Assembly: GCA_964505385.1 (NCBI GenBank)
Contig: CAZDIA010000010.1
Coordinates: 1 to 64,000 of the forward strand
Direction: 5' to 3'
DNA: 64,000 bases
Source: SLJN01 sp964505385
GTDB lineage: Bacteria; Bacteroidota; Rhodothermia; Balneolales; Natronogracilivirgulaceae
Part shown: one piece after another, positions 1 to 7,542 of the stretch
How positions within the stretch are numbered: the stretch's first letter is position 1
How the letters are laid out: each line of letters opens with the position of its first letter
Notes under the pieces: model-generated
Told to the model about the DNA's origin: nothing
The model's input: the letters and a program-made list of their open reading frames with translations, nothing else
Databases searched by the model: none
Translations under genes and position numbers: made by a program

Positions 1-43
1 CTGATCCGTAGTCAGGTGCTCTATCCAGTTGAGCTACCGGCGC
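1..43 (-). tRNA. tRNA-Arg (ACG), 3' part cut by window edge
   Basis: The reverse complement starts with a 7-nt acceptor strand, then TA, a GCTC/GAGC D-arm and an anticodon loop CTACGGA, so the anticodon is ACG (arginine, CGN codons). The window begins inside the anticodon arm, so the variable region, T-arm and 3' acceptor strand are outside. Reading direction is leftward. Confidence 0.85.
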
Positions 44-527
44 TCATATGATCTAATTTTTCAAATATCTTCAGGGCAACTTGATTGCCCGCTCTTTGCT
101 ATAAAGATAGCTGTTTAAAACAAGCCTTAAATATAAAAATTTACACCTTTATTTGCAATATCAACTCGCACCTGAATACAAAAGTTATTATTTCAGTTCA
201 GGCATCCCGGCCTTTCACAGTCTGACTTTATAAAACTTAGCCACCCGTGTGGATTTTGAATTTTCAACGCAATATGTTATTGTAATGTTAAGAGTTAATT
301 GGTGCTCTTTAACAATTAACAGCCCTGACATGAAGTGCATAAATCTAAAATTTTGCTATATTAATTGTGAGGAGGCTTGAAAAACATGTAGATTTAGCTA
401 TGGCAGGGCGTTGGCATCCCTAATTCAAGGTTTTAAAAGTTTTCGGGATGTAATTCAAAATACAGTTTAACACAGCCTGCTGAATGTTTGCTTTAAATTA
501 AATACAAACTATAAATCCTTTTATCGT
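44..527. other. 484-bp intergenic region with possible structured RNA
   Basis: No convincing gene lies between the tRNA-Arg and the STAS gene. The right half contains inverted repeats. At 288-319, two 7-bp pairings (TTAAGAG with CTCTTTAA, one bulge; TTAATTG with CAATTAA) interlock and exclude each other. At 322-409 an imperfect long stem pairs GCCCTG with CAGGGC, CAT with ATG and TAAATCTA with TAGATTTA around an apical loop of about 41 nt. This could be an untranslated leader of the STAS gene or an independent small RNA; neither is proven. Confidence 0.4.
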
Positions 528-875
528 ATGAACTTCAAGGTTAGTGAACGATACAACAGTGTGGTCATAAAACTCAAAGGCAATGTAATGGGTGGTCCGG
601 ATGCCGCTAAATTCTCTCAAGAGTTAAAACGGCTCATAGACGAAGACAAAAAGAACGTGGTTGTCGATTTGAGTAGCGTAAAATTTATGAACTCTTCCGG
701 ACTTGGTATTCTCATAAGTGGTTTAACTACCATGCGGAATGCCGGAGGTGATATGAAACTTTGTGGCGCAACCGACAGGGTTGAGAGCTTGCTGATGGTG
801 ACGAAACTAATCACCGTTTTTGATAATTTCAGAACTTTAGACGAAGCGATTGCTGCTTTTGAAAAATCCGGGTAA
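528..875 (+). CDS. STAS-domain anti-sigma factor antagonist
   Basis: A 115-residue single STAS domain of SpoIIAA/RsbV type. The phosphorylation loop is visible as FMNSSGLG at residues 53-60; the serine pair at 56-57 lies where SpoIIAA-like proteins are phosphorylated by a partner HPK-type anti-sigma kinase. In such switches the unphosphorylated antagonist binds the kinase and frees a sigma factor, or controls another output. No anti-sigma kinase or phosphatase gene is adjacent, so the partner is unknown. It is transcribed toward ahcY and shares a bidirectional terminator with it. The ATG at 528 fits the family length of about 100-120 residues. Confidence 0.88.
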   Translation: MNFKVSERYNSVVIKLKGNVMGGPDAAKFSQELKRLIDEDKKNVVVDLSSVKFMNSSGLGILISGLTTMRNAGGDMKLCGATDRVESLLMVTKLITVFDNFRTLDEAIAAFEKSG

Positions 876-900
876 TTCCTGATTTAAATAACATAAATAA

Positions 901-940
901 AAAAAGCCCTGACCTGCTTTACAGCGGATCAGGGCTTTTT
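901..940. terminator. Bidirectional intrinsic terminator between STAS gene and ahcY
   Basis: A 12-bp perfect inverted repeat (AAAAAGCCCTGA with TCAGGGCTTTTT) encloses a short loop. It has a T-run on the right for the plus-strand transcript and an A-run on the left that becomes a U-run for the minus strand. It sits between two convergent genes. Confidence 0.85.
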
Positions 941-962
941 AATTTGGAATTACTATCCCGGA

Positions 963-2276
963 TTAGTACCGGTAATGTTCCGGCTTGAACGGACCATCTT
1001 TCGGAATTCCGAGATAATCTGCCTGCTCTTCTGTGAGCTCTTCGAGCTTGACTCCGATTTTACCCAGGTGTAACTGAGCTACTTTCTCGTCAAGATCTTT
1101 AGGCAGAACGTGCACGTCTGTTTCAAACTCTTCAGGTCGTTGCCACAGAGCGATCTGTGCCATAACCTGATTGGTAAAGCTGTTGGACATCACGAAGGAC
1201 GGGTGTCCGGTCGCATTACCTAGGTTGAGCAGACGGCCTTCGGACAGCAGATAAATGGTGTTGCCGTTCGGCAAGGTGAACGCATCTACCTGATCCTTGA
1301 TATTATCTCTTTTAGCATTGGCTTGCAACCACTTAACTTGAATCTCTGAATCAAAGTGACCGATGTTTCCAACAATGGCCTGATCCGGCATCATTTCGAA
1401 ATGCTCGGCACGAACAACATCGGCACAACCGGTAGCCGTGATCACGATGTTAGCTTCAGGTGCGGCTTCTTCCATGGTTTTTACTTCAAAACCTTCCATT
1501 GCGGCCTGAAGTGCACAGATCGGGTCAATCTCGGTCACGATCACGCGTGCACCGTAGGAACGCAGACTTTGAGCTGAGCCTTTACCAACATCGCCGTAAC
1601 CAGCTACAACAGCGGTCTTACCGGCGATCATAACGTCAGTGGCGCGCTTGATGCCATCTACCAGAGATTCACGGCAACCATAGAGGTTGTCGAATTTAGA
1701 CTTGGTAACGGAATCGTTTACGTTCATGGCGGGTACACCGAGAGTGCCTTCCTTAGCCATTTGATACAGGCGGTGAACACCCGTCGTGGTCTCTTCCGAA
1801 AGACCGTTAATGCCTTTCAGCAATTCCGGATATTTTTCATGAACCATGGCGGTTAGGTCACCACCATCGTCGAGAATCATATTCAATGGCTTGCCATCCG
1901 GAAAATACAGAGTTTGCTCTATACACCAGTCGTATTCCTCATCAGTTTCGCCTTTCCAGGCATAAACCGGGCAGGCATCTTTGGCGATTGCTGCAGCTGC
2001 ATGATCCTGTGTAGAAAATATATTGCAGGATGACCACTGAACTTCAGCGCCCAACTCAAGTAAGGTTTCAATAAGTACTGCGGTTTGCACCGTCATGTGG
2101 AGGCAGCCGGCGATACGGGCGCCCTTCAATGGCTTTTCTTTGCCATATTCTTCACGAAGGGCCATCAAGCCAGGCATCTCGGCCTCAGCAATTTTTATCT
2201 CTTTTCGGCCCCAATCAGCAAGGTTAATATCTTTAACCTTATAGGGTAACTTTTCTTCTTTTTTATCTTGAATCAT
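963..2276 (-). CDS. ahcY: Adenosylhomocysteinase (S-adenosylhomocysteine hydrolase)
   Basis: This 437-residue protein reversibly hydrolyses S-adenosylhomocysteine to adenosine and homocysteine, removing the product of SAM-dependent methyltransferases. Visible features are the substrate-domain GCLHMTVQTA (His60), the region DDGGDLT around 136-142, the NAD-binding Rossmann loop GYGDVGKG at 226-233, and the typical C-terminal end KPEHYRY whose lysine and tyrosine contact NAD in the tetramer. The length is normal for the bacterial enzyme. No metK or luxS is adjacent. An 8-bp palindrome lies about 45 bp upstream of the start and may be regulatory. Confidence 0.97.
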   Translation of the reverse strand: MIQDKKEEKLPYKVKDINLADWGRKEIKIAEAEMPGLMALREEYGKEKPLKGARIAGCLHMTVQTAVLIETLLELGAEVQWSSCNIFSTQDHAAAAIAKDACPVYAWKGETDEEYDWCIEQTLYFPDGKPLNMILDDGGDLTAMVHEKYPELLKGINGLSEETTTGVHRLYQMAKEGTLGVPAMNVNDSVTKSKFDNLYGCRESLVDGIKRATDVMIAGKTAVVAGYGDVGKGSAQSLRSYGARVIVTEIDPICALQAAMEGFEVKTMEEAAPEANIVITATGCADVVRAEHFEMMPDQAIVGNIGHFDSEIQVKWLQANAKRDNIKDQVDAFTLPNGNTIYLLSEGRLLNLGNATGHPSFVMSNSFTNQVMAQIALWQRPEEFETDVHVLPKDLDEKVAQLHLGKIGVKLEELTEEQADYLGIPKDGPFKPEHYRY

Positions 2277-2320
2277 GTATGGATTCTTTTTATTTGGTTC
2301 AAATTATGAAGCGTGTAAAG

Positions 2321-2339
2321 GTAGGGATTATATCCCTAC
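2321..2339 (-). promoter_or_regulatory. Palindromic operator candidate upstream of ahcY
   Basis: A perfect 8-bp inverted repeat, GTAGGGAT and ATCCCTAC with a 3-nt spacer, lies 45-63 bp upstream of the ahcY start. The size and perfect symmetry fit a dimeric-repressor site close to the promoter. No regulator can be named. A hairpin in the leader RNA is the alternative. Confidence 0.4.
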
Positions 2340-2369
2340 TATTCAACACCCATTTATGTGTTTTTATTT

Positions 2370-2406
2370 AATATAATCAGCTCACTAAGCTGATACTGAT
2401 TATATT
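2370..2406 (-). terminator. Nested dyad downstream of the thioredoxin gene, possible terminator
   Basis: Outer arms of 11 bp (AATATAATCAG with CTGATTATATT) enclose a second dyad (ATCAGCT with AGCTGAT). The two share bases, so they are alternative folds. The site lies 25 bp after the stop of the minus-strand thioredoxin gene and about 90 bp before ahcY on the same strand. The following sequence is A-rich rather than U-rich, so terminator function is uncertain. Confidence 0.35.
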
Positions 2407-2430
2407 CAGGATAATAAGGTATCCATGTTT

Positions 2431-2937
2431 CTACCTCCCGTATTCTTCGATGATTGCACGGGTGGTTTCATAGTCGGCGTCAGGTCCCTGATTGCCGATT
2501 TTGGTTTCGATAAACTCTCCACCGGGACCCATATAAATTTTGTATGGTATTGAGTTTATACCAAGTTTCTCAGCTATTTCTTCGTTATAGCCGTACACAA
2601 AGGTGTAATCATGCTCGTCGATAAACTGCTCAACCGTTTCTTTATCATCCATCATCAACGGATTGAGTGCCAGCAAAACAAAATCGCCTTCAAAGGTTTC
2701 CTGCAACTCATCGAGGTGCGGAAAACTTATCAGACAGGGGGTGCACCAGGTTTCCCAAACGTCAATCAACACAACTTTGTCCTCGAACATTTCCAGACTT
2801 TGCTCCTCACCTTCAAGGTCTGTAAATGTAAGATTCTTCAAAAACTCAAGCTGATCTTCATCGTAGCTGACATCCGAAGTGGATCCCACCCCTGCAACTA
2901 ACGGCATCACCAGCAAAAAAATAATCAGTTTTAGCAT
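2431..2937 (-). CDS. TlpA-like thiol-disulfide oxidoreductase, exported
   Basis: A thioredoxin-fold protein of about 168 residues. I chose the ATG at 2937 over one at 2982 because it puts a clean signal sequence (MLKLIIFLLVMPLVAG) at the N-terminus. The active site is WETWCTPC, the W-C-x-P-C pattern of TlpA/ResA periplasmic thiol reductants. A cis-proline segment, GINSIPYKIYM, follows at about two thirds of the domain. Related proteins reduce disulfides in cytochrome c maturation or other envelope proteins. The neighbours give no hint of the substrate. Confidence 0.85.
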   Translation of the reverse strand: MLKLIIFLLVMPLVAGVGSTSDVSYDEDQLEFLKNLTFTDLEGEEQSLEMFEDKVVLIDVWETWCTPCLISFPHLDELQETFEGDFVLLALNPLMMDDKETVEQFIDEHDYTFVYGYNEEIAEKLGINSIPYKIYMGPGGEFIETKIGNQGPDADYETTRAIIEEYGR

Positions 2938-2982
2938 ATGGTTTTTAATTAGTGATTGTTCCTGATTTTTAATCCCCCCCAT

Positions 2983-3224
2983 ATCCGGTTAAACCGGAAG
3001 CTCCAATTATCAAATAACAAAAGTCAATTAATGTTCAATATCCAATCAACTAATTTCCAAACCATCAGCGAAGTTTTTAGTTTGAAATATTCATTATCCC
3101 GAATGGATTCTGGACAAGTTTTGAGATTTGTTATTTGATATTTGGTCATTTTCTGCCAAAAATGGCAGAAGTGAAATTTTAAGCCACTAAATCCGGATAA
3201 ACCGGAAGCACCAGTTAACAAATT
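2983..3224. repeat. Composite intergenic repeat element, copy 1
   Basis: Two 34-bp direct repeats (2983-3016 and 3191-3224, 29 of 34 identical) each carry TCCGG-N5-CCGGA. They bracket a 13-bp perfect inverted repeat (ATCAAATAACAAA at 3009-3021, TTTGTTATTTGAT at 3127-3139) and a hairpin of 8-bp arms (TTCTGCCA/TGGCAGAA, 3151-3170). Related sequence recurs at 63074-63190 and, more weakly, at 23648-23700. There is no ORF inside; it looks like a non-coding dispersed repeat. Confidence 0.6.
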
Positions 3225-3263
3225 TCACAACCGGTTACATTGCAGGTATGTGCAGCAACTCAT

Positions 3264-3542
3264 TTACACTTCAGTAAGTAAGTGTGACAGATTTAACTTA
3301 TGTATCGGAATCAGATATTTCGATTCCATCGCATCTTTGTGGACCCCGTAAATTCCGGTTCCTCTGAAATCCACTATACAAAACTGTTCTACCTTGCTAA
3401 TAATTTCCCCAATTCCATAAAATTCCGGACACGGCCCGTAATACACCAAATCTCCCGGTTGCAACTCATTGGTTGCACGCCGGTGAAACGGATAAATCAC
3501 CGGTAAACGGTCAATTCGATATGGGAGTTTTTGATTTTCCAT
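3264..3542 (-). CDS. Small hypothetical protein downstream of tsaE
   Basis: A 92-residue protein with the ATG at 3542. A longer reading frame to 3671 overlaps tsaE and runs into the duplicated gap flank, so that start is rejected. The start is 20 nt after the rebuilt tsaE stop (3563) on the same strand, so co-transcription is likely. The middle (LQPGDLVYYGPCPEFYGIG) looks like a small beta-barrel of SH3 type, but I recognise no family. No signal peptide or membrane segment is visible. Confidence 0.6.
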   Translation of the reverse strand: MENQKLPYRIDRLPVIYPFHRRATNELQPGDLVYYGPCPEFYGIGEIISKVEQFCIVDFRGTGIYGVHKDAMESKYLIPIHKLNLSHLLTEV

Positions 3543-3562
3543 AGAAACTGAAAAATAAGGAA

Positions 3563-4170
3563 TTAAACCGGTTCGTAGCCAAAGATGATTTTTCGTTTTG
3601 TTTCGGAAACGTGAGTTAAACTGACCCAAATAGTTGTAGCGGGTAACAGTCCTTTTATGCGTTCCGGCCATTCGANNNNNNNNNNNNNNNNNNNNNNNNN
3701 NNNNNNNNNNNNNNNNNNNNNNNNNNNNNNNNNNNNNNNNNNNNNNNNNNNNNNNNNNNNNNNNNNNNNNNNNNNCTGACCCAAATAGTTGTAGCGGGTA
3801 ACAGTCCTTTTATGCGTTCCGGCCATTCGACCAAGCATATCCCGGAACCTTCGAAATAGGATTCCATTCCTATTACCGCGGCTTCCTCTTCGCTTTCGAG
3901 CCGGTAGCAATCCATGTGATAAACGGGCAACCTCGCCCGATATTCATTGATAATTGCAAAAGTCGGAGAATCTACCTGCTCCGGGTCTCCGCCAAGTCCT
4001 TTTACAACTCCTTTGACAAAATGGGTTTTACCTGTACCCAGTTCCCCGCTTAATCCGATTATACTTCCCGAAGTAATTTTTCCGGAAAAATCTGCGGCCA
4101 GATCAATGGTTTCTTCAACGCTGCCGGTTATGACCTCAACTTTGCTTTTAGATTCACCAGTATCAGCCAT
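3563..4170 (-). CDS. tsaE: TsaE, tRNA threonylcarbamoyladenosine biosynthesis ATPase (interrupted by assembly gap)
   Basis: TsaE is the ATPase that works with TsaB and TsaD to make t6A37 in tRNAs reading ANN codons. The Walker A GELGTGKT lies at residues 42-49, followed by SPTFAIINEY, HMDCYRL and LVEWPERI, all typical of the family. The frame is broken by 100 Ns (3676-3775) flanked by an exact 55-bp duplication. Removing 155 bp leaves 453 bp in frame, giving a normal 150-residue protein ending IIFGYEPV at 3563. The start is 2 nt after the porX stop, so the two genes are probably one operon. Confidence 0.9.
3621..3830. other. Assembly gap with 55-bp duplicated flanks (in tsaE)
   Basis: A 100-N run (3676-3775) is preceded (3621-3675) and followed (3776-3830) by identical 55-bp sequence. 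The round gap size and exact overlap indicate two contigs that overlap by 55 bp but were scaffolded instead of merged. It is not a biological repeat. Confidence 0.9.
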
Positions 4171-4172
4171 AA

Positions 4173-5720
4173 TTATTTCGGACGCATCGTCGCTACCGGC
4201 AGGATCATTTCTTCCATGGAAGCCCCGCCATGCTGGAAGGTATCCCGGTATTTGTTTTGATAGTGGTGATAATTGGTCGGGTAAACAAAATAGTAGTCTT
4301 CTTTGGCAATCAGATAGTTGGTGCTTGAATTCAGCCGGGGCAGATAATAATCAAGGGGGCGGTCTATGATTATGGCTGAATCATGATCACATTTGAGGTG
4401 CCGGCCGAATTTATATCGCAAGCTGGTTGAGGTATTACGATCACCAAGTACTCTGGTATCCCGCAGCGAGCGAACGCTTCCGTGATCGGTAGTTACTATC
4501 ACACGAACATCCTGCTCCGCAAGCGACTTAAACATCTGAAACAGTGAGGAATGCTCAAACCAGGTTTGGGTGAGTCCGCGGAATGCAGAGACATCCGGAG
4601 CCAATTCTTTAAGGACGGTAGAATCAGAGCGGGAGTGAACCAGCATGTCCACAAAATTTATCACAAAGGTGCTTAAGCGGTTCTGAGTGTAGTTGGAAAT
4701 ACGGTCAGCTATCTTTCGCCCTTCTTCGGCCTGGAGGATTTTCTCATACTTCGGAGTAAAATCAAACCCCATACTTTTAATTTGCTGGGCCAGAAGTTCC
4801 TCTTCGTACTGATTCAGGGATGTCTCGTTTTCATCTCCGTTTTGCCAGAGCCTGGGGTATTTTTTCTGAATTTCAAGCGGGTACATCCCGGCAAAAATGG
4901 CGTTCCGGGAATACGGCGTTGCTGTCGGCAGGATGGAGTAATGGAAATCGACATCGATGGTGTAAAACCGCTCCAGCATTGACTGGAACACCAGCCACTG
5001 ATCATAACGCATGCAGTCAATCAGGAAAAACAAGGTGGTTTCACCATTTTCCAGATGAGGCTTTACATAGTGACTCATGATGTCGGGTGATAATACCGGG
5101 CGATCGGGATAACTGCCATAAAGCCATTGTTTATATTCATCTTCGACAAACCTTCCGAAATCCAGATTGGCTTGCTGAAACTGATCTTCAAGTACCTGCC
5201 GCAATCCTTCATCGCTGCGTTCGAGCTCCATATCCCAGCCGGTCAGTTTGCGATAAATTTCCACCCATTCGTCCCAGTCCGGCTTGTCATTAATCCGCAT
5301 GGAGATCTCATTAAAACTCTGCAGGTAGCTTTGCGCTGATTTTTCATCCCGAATCCGGGTGCGATCAAGTATCCGCTTGGTCGTAAGTAAAATCTGATTC
5401 GGATTTACCGGCTTGATCAGATAATCCGAAATCTTGCCACCGATGGCATCTTCCATGATGCTTTCTTCTTCACTTTTGGTAATCATCACCACCGGAAGCG
5501 ATGACCGGATTTCTTTGATTTCGGAAAGTGTTGTAATACCGTCTTTGCCCGGCATCTGCTCATCGAGAAAAACCAGATCAAACGATTCTTCATTAATCAG
5601 CGCCAGAGCGTCATCACCATTGGATACCGGAGTAACCTCAAACCCTTTTTTCTCCAGGAAAATAATGTGCGGTTTTAATTGATCAATTTCATCATCTGCC
5701 CAAAGAATTCGAGTGCTCAT
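4173..5720 (-). CDS. porX: PorX-type response regulator with PglZ (alkaline-phosphatase-fold) domain
   Basis: A 515-residue protein with an N-terminal receiver domain (phosphoacceptor Asp53 in LVFLDEQMPG; Thr81 and Lys103 of the switch region in MITKSEE and YLIKPVNPN). A helical linker is followed by a PglZ/alkaline-phosphatase-superfamily domain with metal-site segments FFLIDCMRYD and VTTDHGSV. This architecture is that of PorX, the T9SS response regulator of Bacteroidota, which acts with kinase PorY and, in Porphyromonas gingivalis, the ECF factor SigP. A PorY-like kinase and an ECF sigma gene are 35 kb away in this window. tsaE follows at 2 nt. Confidence 0.92.
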   Translation of the reverse strand: MSTRILWADDEIDQLKPHIIFLEKKGFEVTPVSNGDDALALINEESFDLVFLDEQMPGKDGITTLSEIKEIRSSLPVVMITKSEEESIMEDAIGGKISDYLIKPVNPNQILLTTKRILDRTRIRDEKSAQSYLQSFNEISMRINDKPDWDEWVEIYRKLTGWDMELERSDEGLRQVLEDQFQQANLDFGRFVEDEYKQWLYGSYPDRPVLSPDIMSHYVKPHLENGETTLFFLIDCMRYDQWLVFQSMLERFYTIDVDFHYSILPTATPYSRNAIFAGMYPLEIQKKYPRLWQNGDENETSLNQYEEELLAQQIKSMGFDFTPKYEKILQAEEGRKIADRISNYTQNRLSTFVINFVDMLVHSRSDSTVLKELAPDVSAFRGLTQTWFEHSSLFQMFKSLAEQDVRVIVTTDHGSVRSLRDTRVLGDRNTSTSLRYKFGRHLKCDHDSAIIIDRPLDYYLPRLNSSTNYLIAKEDYYFVYPTNYHHYQNKYRDTFQHGGASMEEMILPVATMRPK

Positions 5721-5731
5721 AATTCCGGTAT

Positions 5732-6262
5732 TTATTCAAGTTTTATGTATGGCCTGATGTTATCGAGGCGGGCTTCGCCGATACCTCGCACATTGGTTAA
5801 TTCTGATTTTCTTTCGTAGGGTCCGTGTTCTTCCCGGTATTCGATAATTCTTTGGGCAATGGCAGGCCCTACACCAGGTAGTTTTTCCAGTTGTTCCTGA
5901 TCAGCGGTATTCACATTTATACTGTCAATGGAAACATCTGAAGTATCGGAGGAAGATGAAATATCTTCTCCACCGGCAGCCTTCTCCGTTAACGCTTCTT
6001 CGGTTGCTATAGTACCACCCCGGTCATCACTTGCCGGATAATGTTGCAATACAAATAGAGAGTCACGTTTTGCTGCCTGATAGCTTAGTTTTTCGAATTT
6101 CTCTTCATAAGGCTGATAAAACTCCTTGTCAAAATTCTCACCGTACTCAACCTGATGCAGTACTCCGATAACAACCAGCGCGCCGACCAAAATCAGCATT
6201 GTCCGCCTCTCATAAGGAGTGATCTGCAATTTTTCGAGAAAGAAAAAGATGCCGCGTTTCAT
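5732..6262 (-). CDS. ComEA-like helix-hairpin-helix protein, membrane anchored
   Basis: A 176-residue protein with one hydrophobic segment near residues 18-38 after a basic N-terminus, a variable linker, and a C-terminal pair of helix-hairpin-helix motifs (INVNTADQEQLEKLPGVGPA, then NVRGIGEARLDNIRPYI). The ININTA opening is typical of ComEA-type DNA-binding domains. In competence systems ComEA binds incoming dsDNA in the periplasm, but Bacteroidota carry many such proteins without proven uptake roles. It starts 85 bp after the HtrA-like gene and ends 12 bp before porX. Confidence 0.8.
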   Translation of the reverse strand: MKRGIFFFLEKLQITPYERRTMLILVGALVVIGVLHQVEYGENFDKEFYQPYEEKFEKLSYQAAKRDSLFVLQHYPASDDRGGTIATEEALTEKAAGGEDISSSSDTSDVSIDSINVNTADQEQLEKLPGVGPAIAQRIIEYREEHGPYERKSELTNVRGIGEARLDNIRPYIKLE

Positions 6263-6347
6263 GGTGCTCCCTCTTATTATAGATTCTTTTTAGATCAAGA
6301 GCATCCACAGGAATCTCCCTTACACAAAAAATAGCACAGCGCGACGC

Positions 6348-7529
6348 TTACTCTTCCCGCGTAGTTGCCTTCTTTCTGAGCAGCATGCTGGTTTCAAAAG
6401 GCGAGCCGTTTCGCATCACTTCTACATCGATGGAATCACCGTGTCTGTATTGGTTGAATATAGCTCTTGTGTGCGCCTCACCCATTAATCGCTGATTATC
6501 AATGCGCAGTAAAACATCACCCGGTAAAATTCCGCATTCGTATGCGGGACCGTCTTTGTTTACACTCATGACCAACAACCCGTAATCAACATCGAGATTG
6601 TATCGCTCTTCAATTTCGTCGGTTACAGGGATGGTTTCAAAACCCGGATCAAAATCATGGACTACCTCTTCTCCTTGAATAAACGCATCCACCAGGGGTT
6701 TTATCCGGCTGCTGGGAACGGCAAATCCAAGCCCCGGATGCATTTGCGCCCGCTCTCCAGTCTGCACCATCGTATTAATGCCCAATACTTTGCCGTTTGC
6801 ATCCACCAGCGGGCCTCCGGCATTTGCGGCATTAATCGTGGCATCGGTCTGGATCATATCAAGATAGTACCGTTGACCGCGGGGAGCCCGGCGTAAACTG
6901 CGATTAGAGGCGCTGATTACTCCGACCGTTACGGTGGGCTTTCCATCTTTGTACATACCGGTCGGGTTGCCTACCGCAATAGCCCACTGCCCTGTTTTGA
7001 TTGAATCCGAATTGGCAAACTCAACATAATGAAATGTGGTATCGGCATCAATTTTAAGCAGGGCTATATCCGTTTGTTCATCCGCATCAATCAGCTCGGC
7101 AGGGTAAATTGTGCCGTCATGCATGGTAATTTTAATATTTTCAGCTCCGTGACTACTGATGTGTTCGTTGGTTAACACATAGCCCTCTTCGGATAAAATG
7201 AAACCGGAACCTATGGTCGTCAACTCCTGCTGAGCTCGGGGCTCATAGTAAAACCCCTCATACATATCAAATTCAAATCTGCTGCCGGTATCGGCCAGCC
7301 GGGTGGTCTGAATACCCACAACTGCTTCCGTCACACTGTCTACCGCTGTGGTCAGGGCATTTTCCCGGGCATCATATAACTCATCATCTACGACGGGTGA
7401 GGCGCCGTCGCGTTCATCGGTCTCCGATTCGGTCTCATCCATCTCGCAGCCACCTGCCGCCGATAAAATCAGTGCCGACAGCAACAAGCTGCCGGAAAAA
7501 TACCGATATGTCAGACCGGATTTTATCAC
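6348..7529 (-). CDS. HtrA/DegP-like lipoprotein with Ser-to-Ala active site (pseudoprotease)
   Basis: A 393-residue trypsin-like protease fold plus one PDZ domain (about 285-385). The N-terminus is a lipoprotein signal with Cys28 (LSAAGGC). The triad is incomplete: His123 (LTNEHISSHG) and Asp154 (EQTDIALL) are present, but the nucleophile motif normally GNSGGPL reads ANAGGPL with Ala237, codon GCC. An alanine here abolishes proteolysis in DegP mutants, so this is probably a chaperone, adaptor or sensor rather than a protease. It starts 13 bp after the DHH phosphoesterase gene, suggesting an operon. Confidence 0.9.
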   Translation of the reverse strand: MIKSGLTYRYFSGSLLLSALILSAAGGCEMDETESETDERDGASPVVDDELYDARENALTTAVDSVTEAVVGIQTTRLADTGSRFEFDMYEGFYYEPRAQQELTTIGSGFILSEEGYVLTNEHISSHGAENIKITMHDGTIYPAELIDADEQTDIALLKIDADTTFHYVEFANSDSIKTGQWAIAVGNPTGMYKDGKPTVTVGVISASNRSLRRAPRGQRYYLDMIQTDATINAANAGGPLVDANGKVLGINTMVQTGERAQMHPGLGFAVPSSRIKPLVDAFIQGEEVVHDFDPGFETIPVTDEIEERYNLDVDYGLLVMSVNKDGPAYECGILPGDVLLRIDNQRLMGEAHTRAIFNQYRHGDSIDVEVMRNGSPFETSMLLRKKATTREE

Positions 7530-7542
7530 CCTGATTAACTTT

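Noticed and set aside
288..319. Pseudoknot formed by TTAAGAG, TTAATTG and their complements
   Set aside because: The loop lengths are zero between two helices, so both 7-bp stems cannot form at once; treated as alternative hairpins.
3264..3671. Longer start (3671) of the small hypothetical gene
   Set aside because: The extension overlaps tsaE and runs into the duplicated gap flank.
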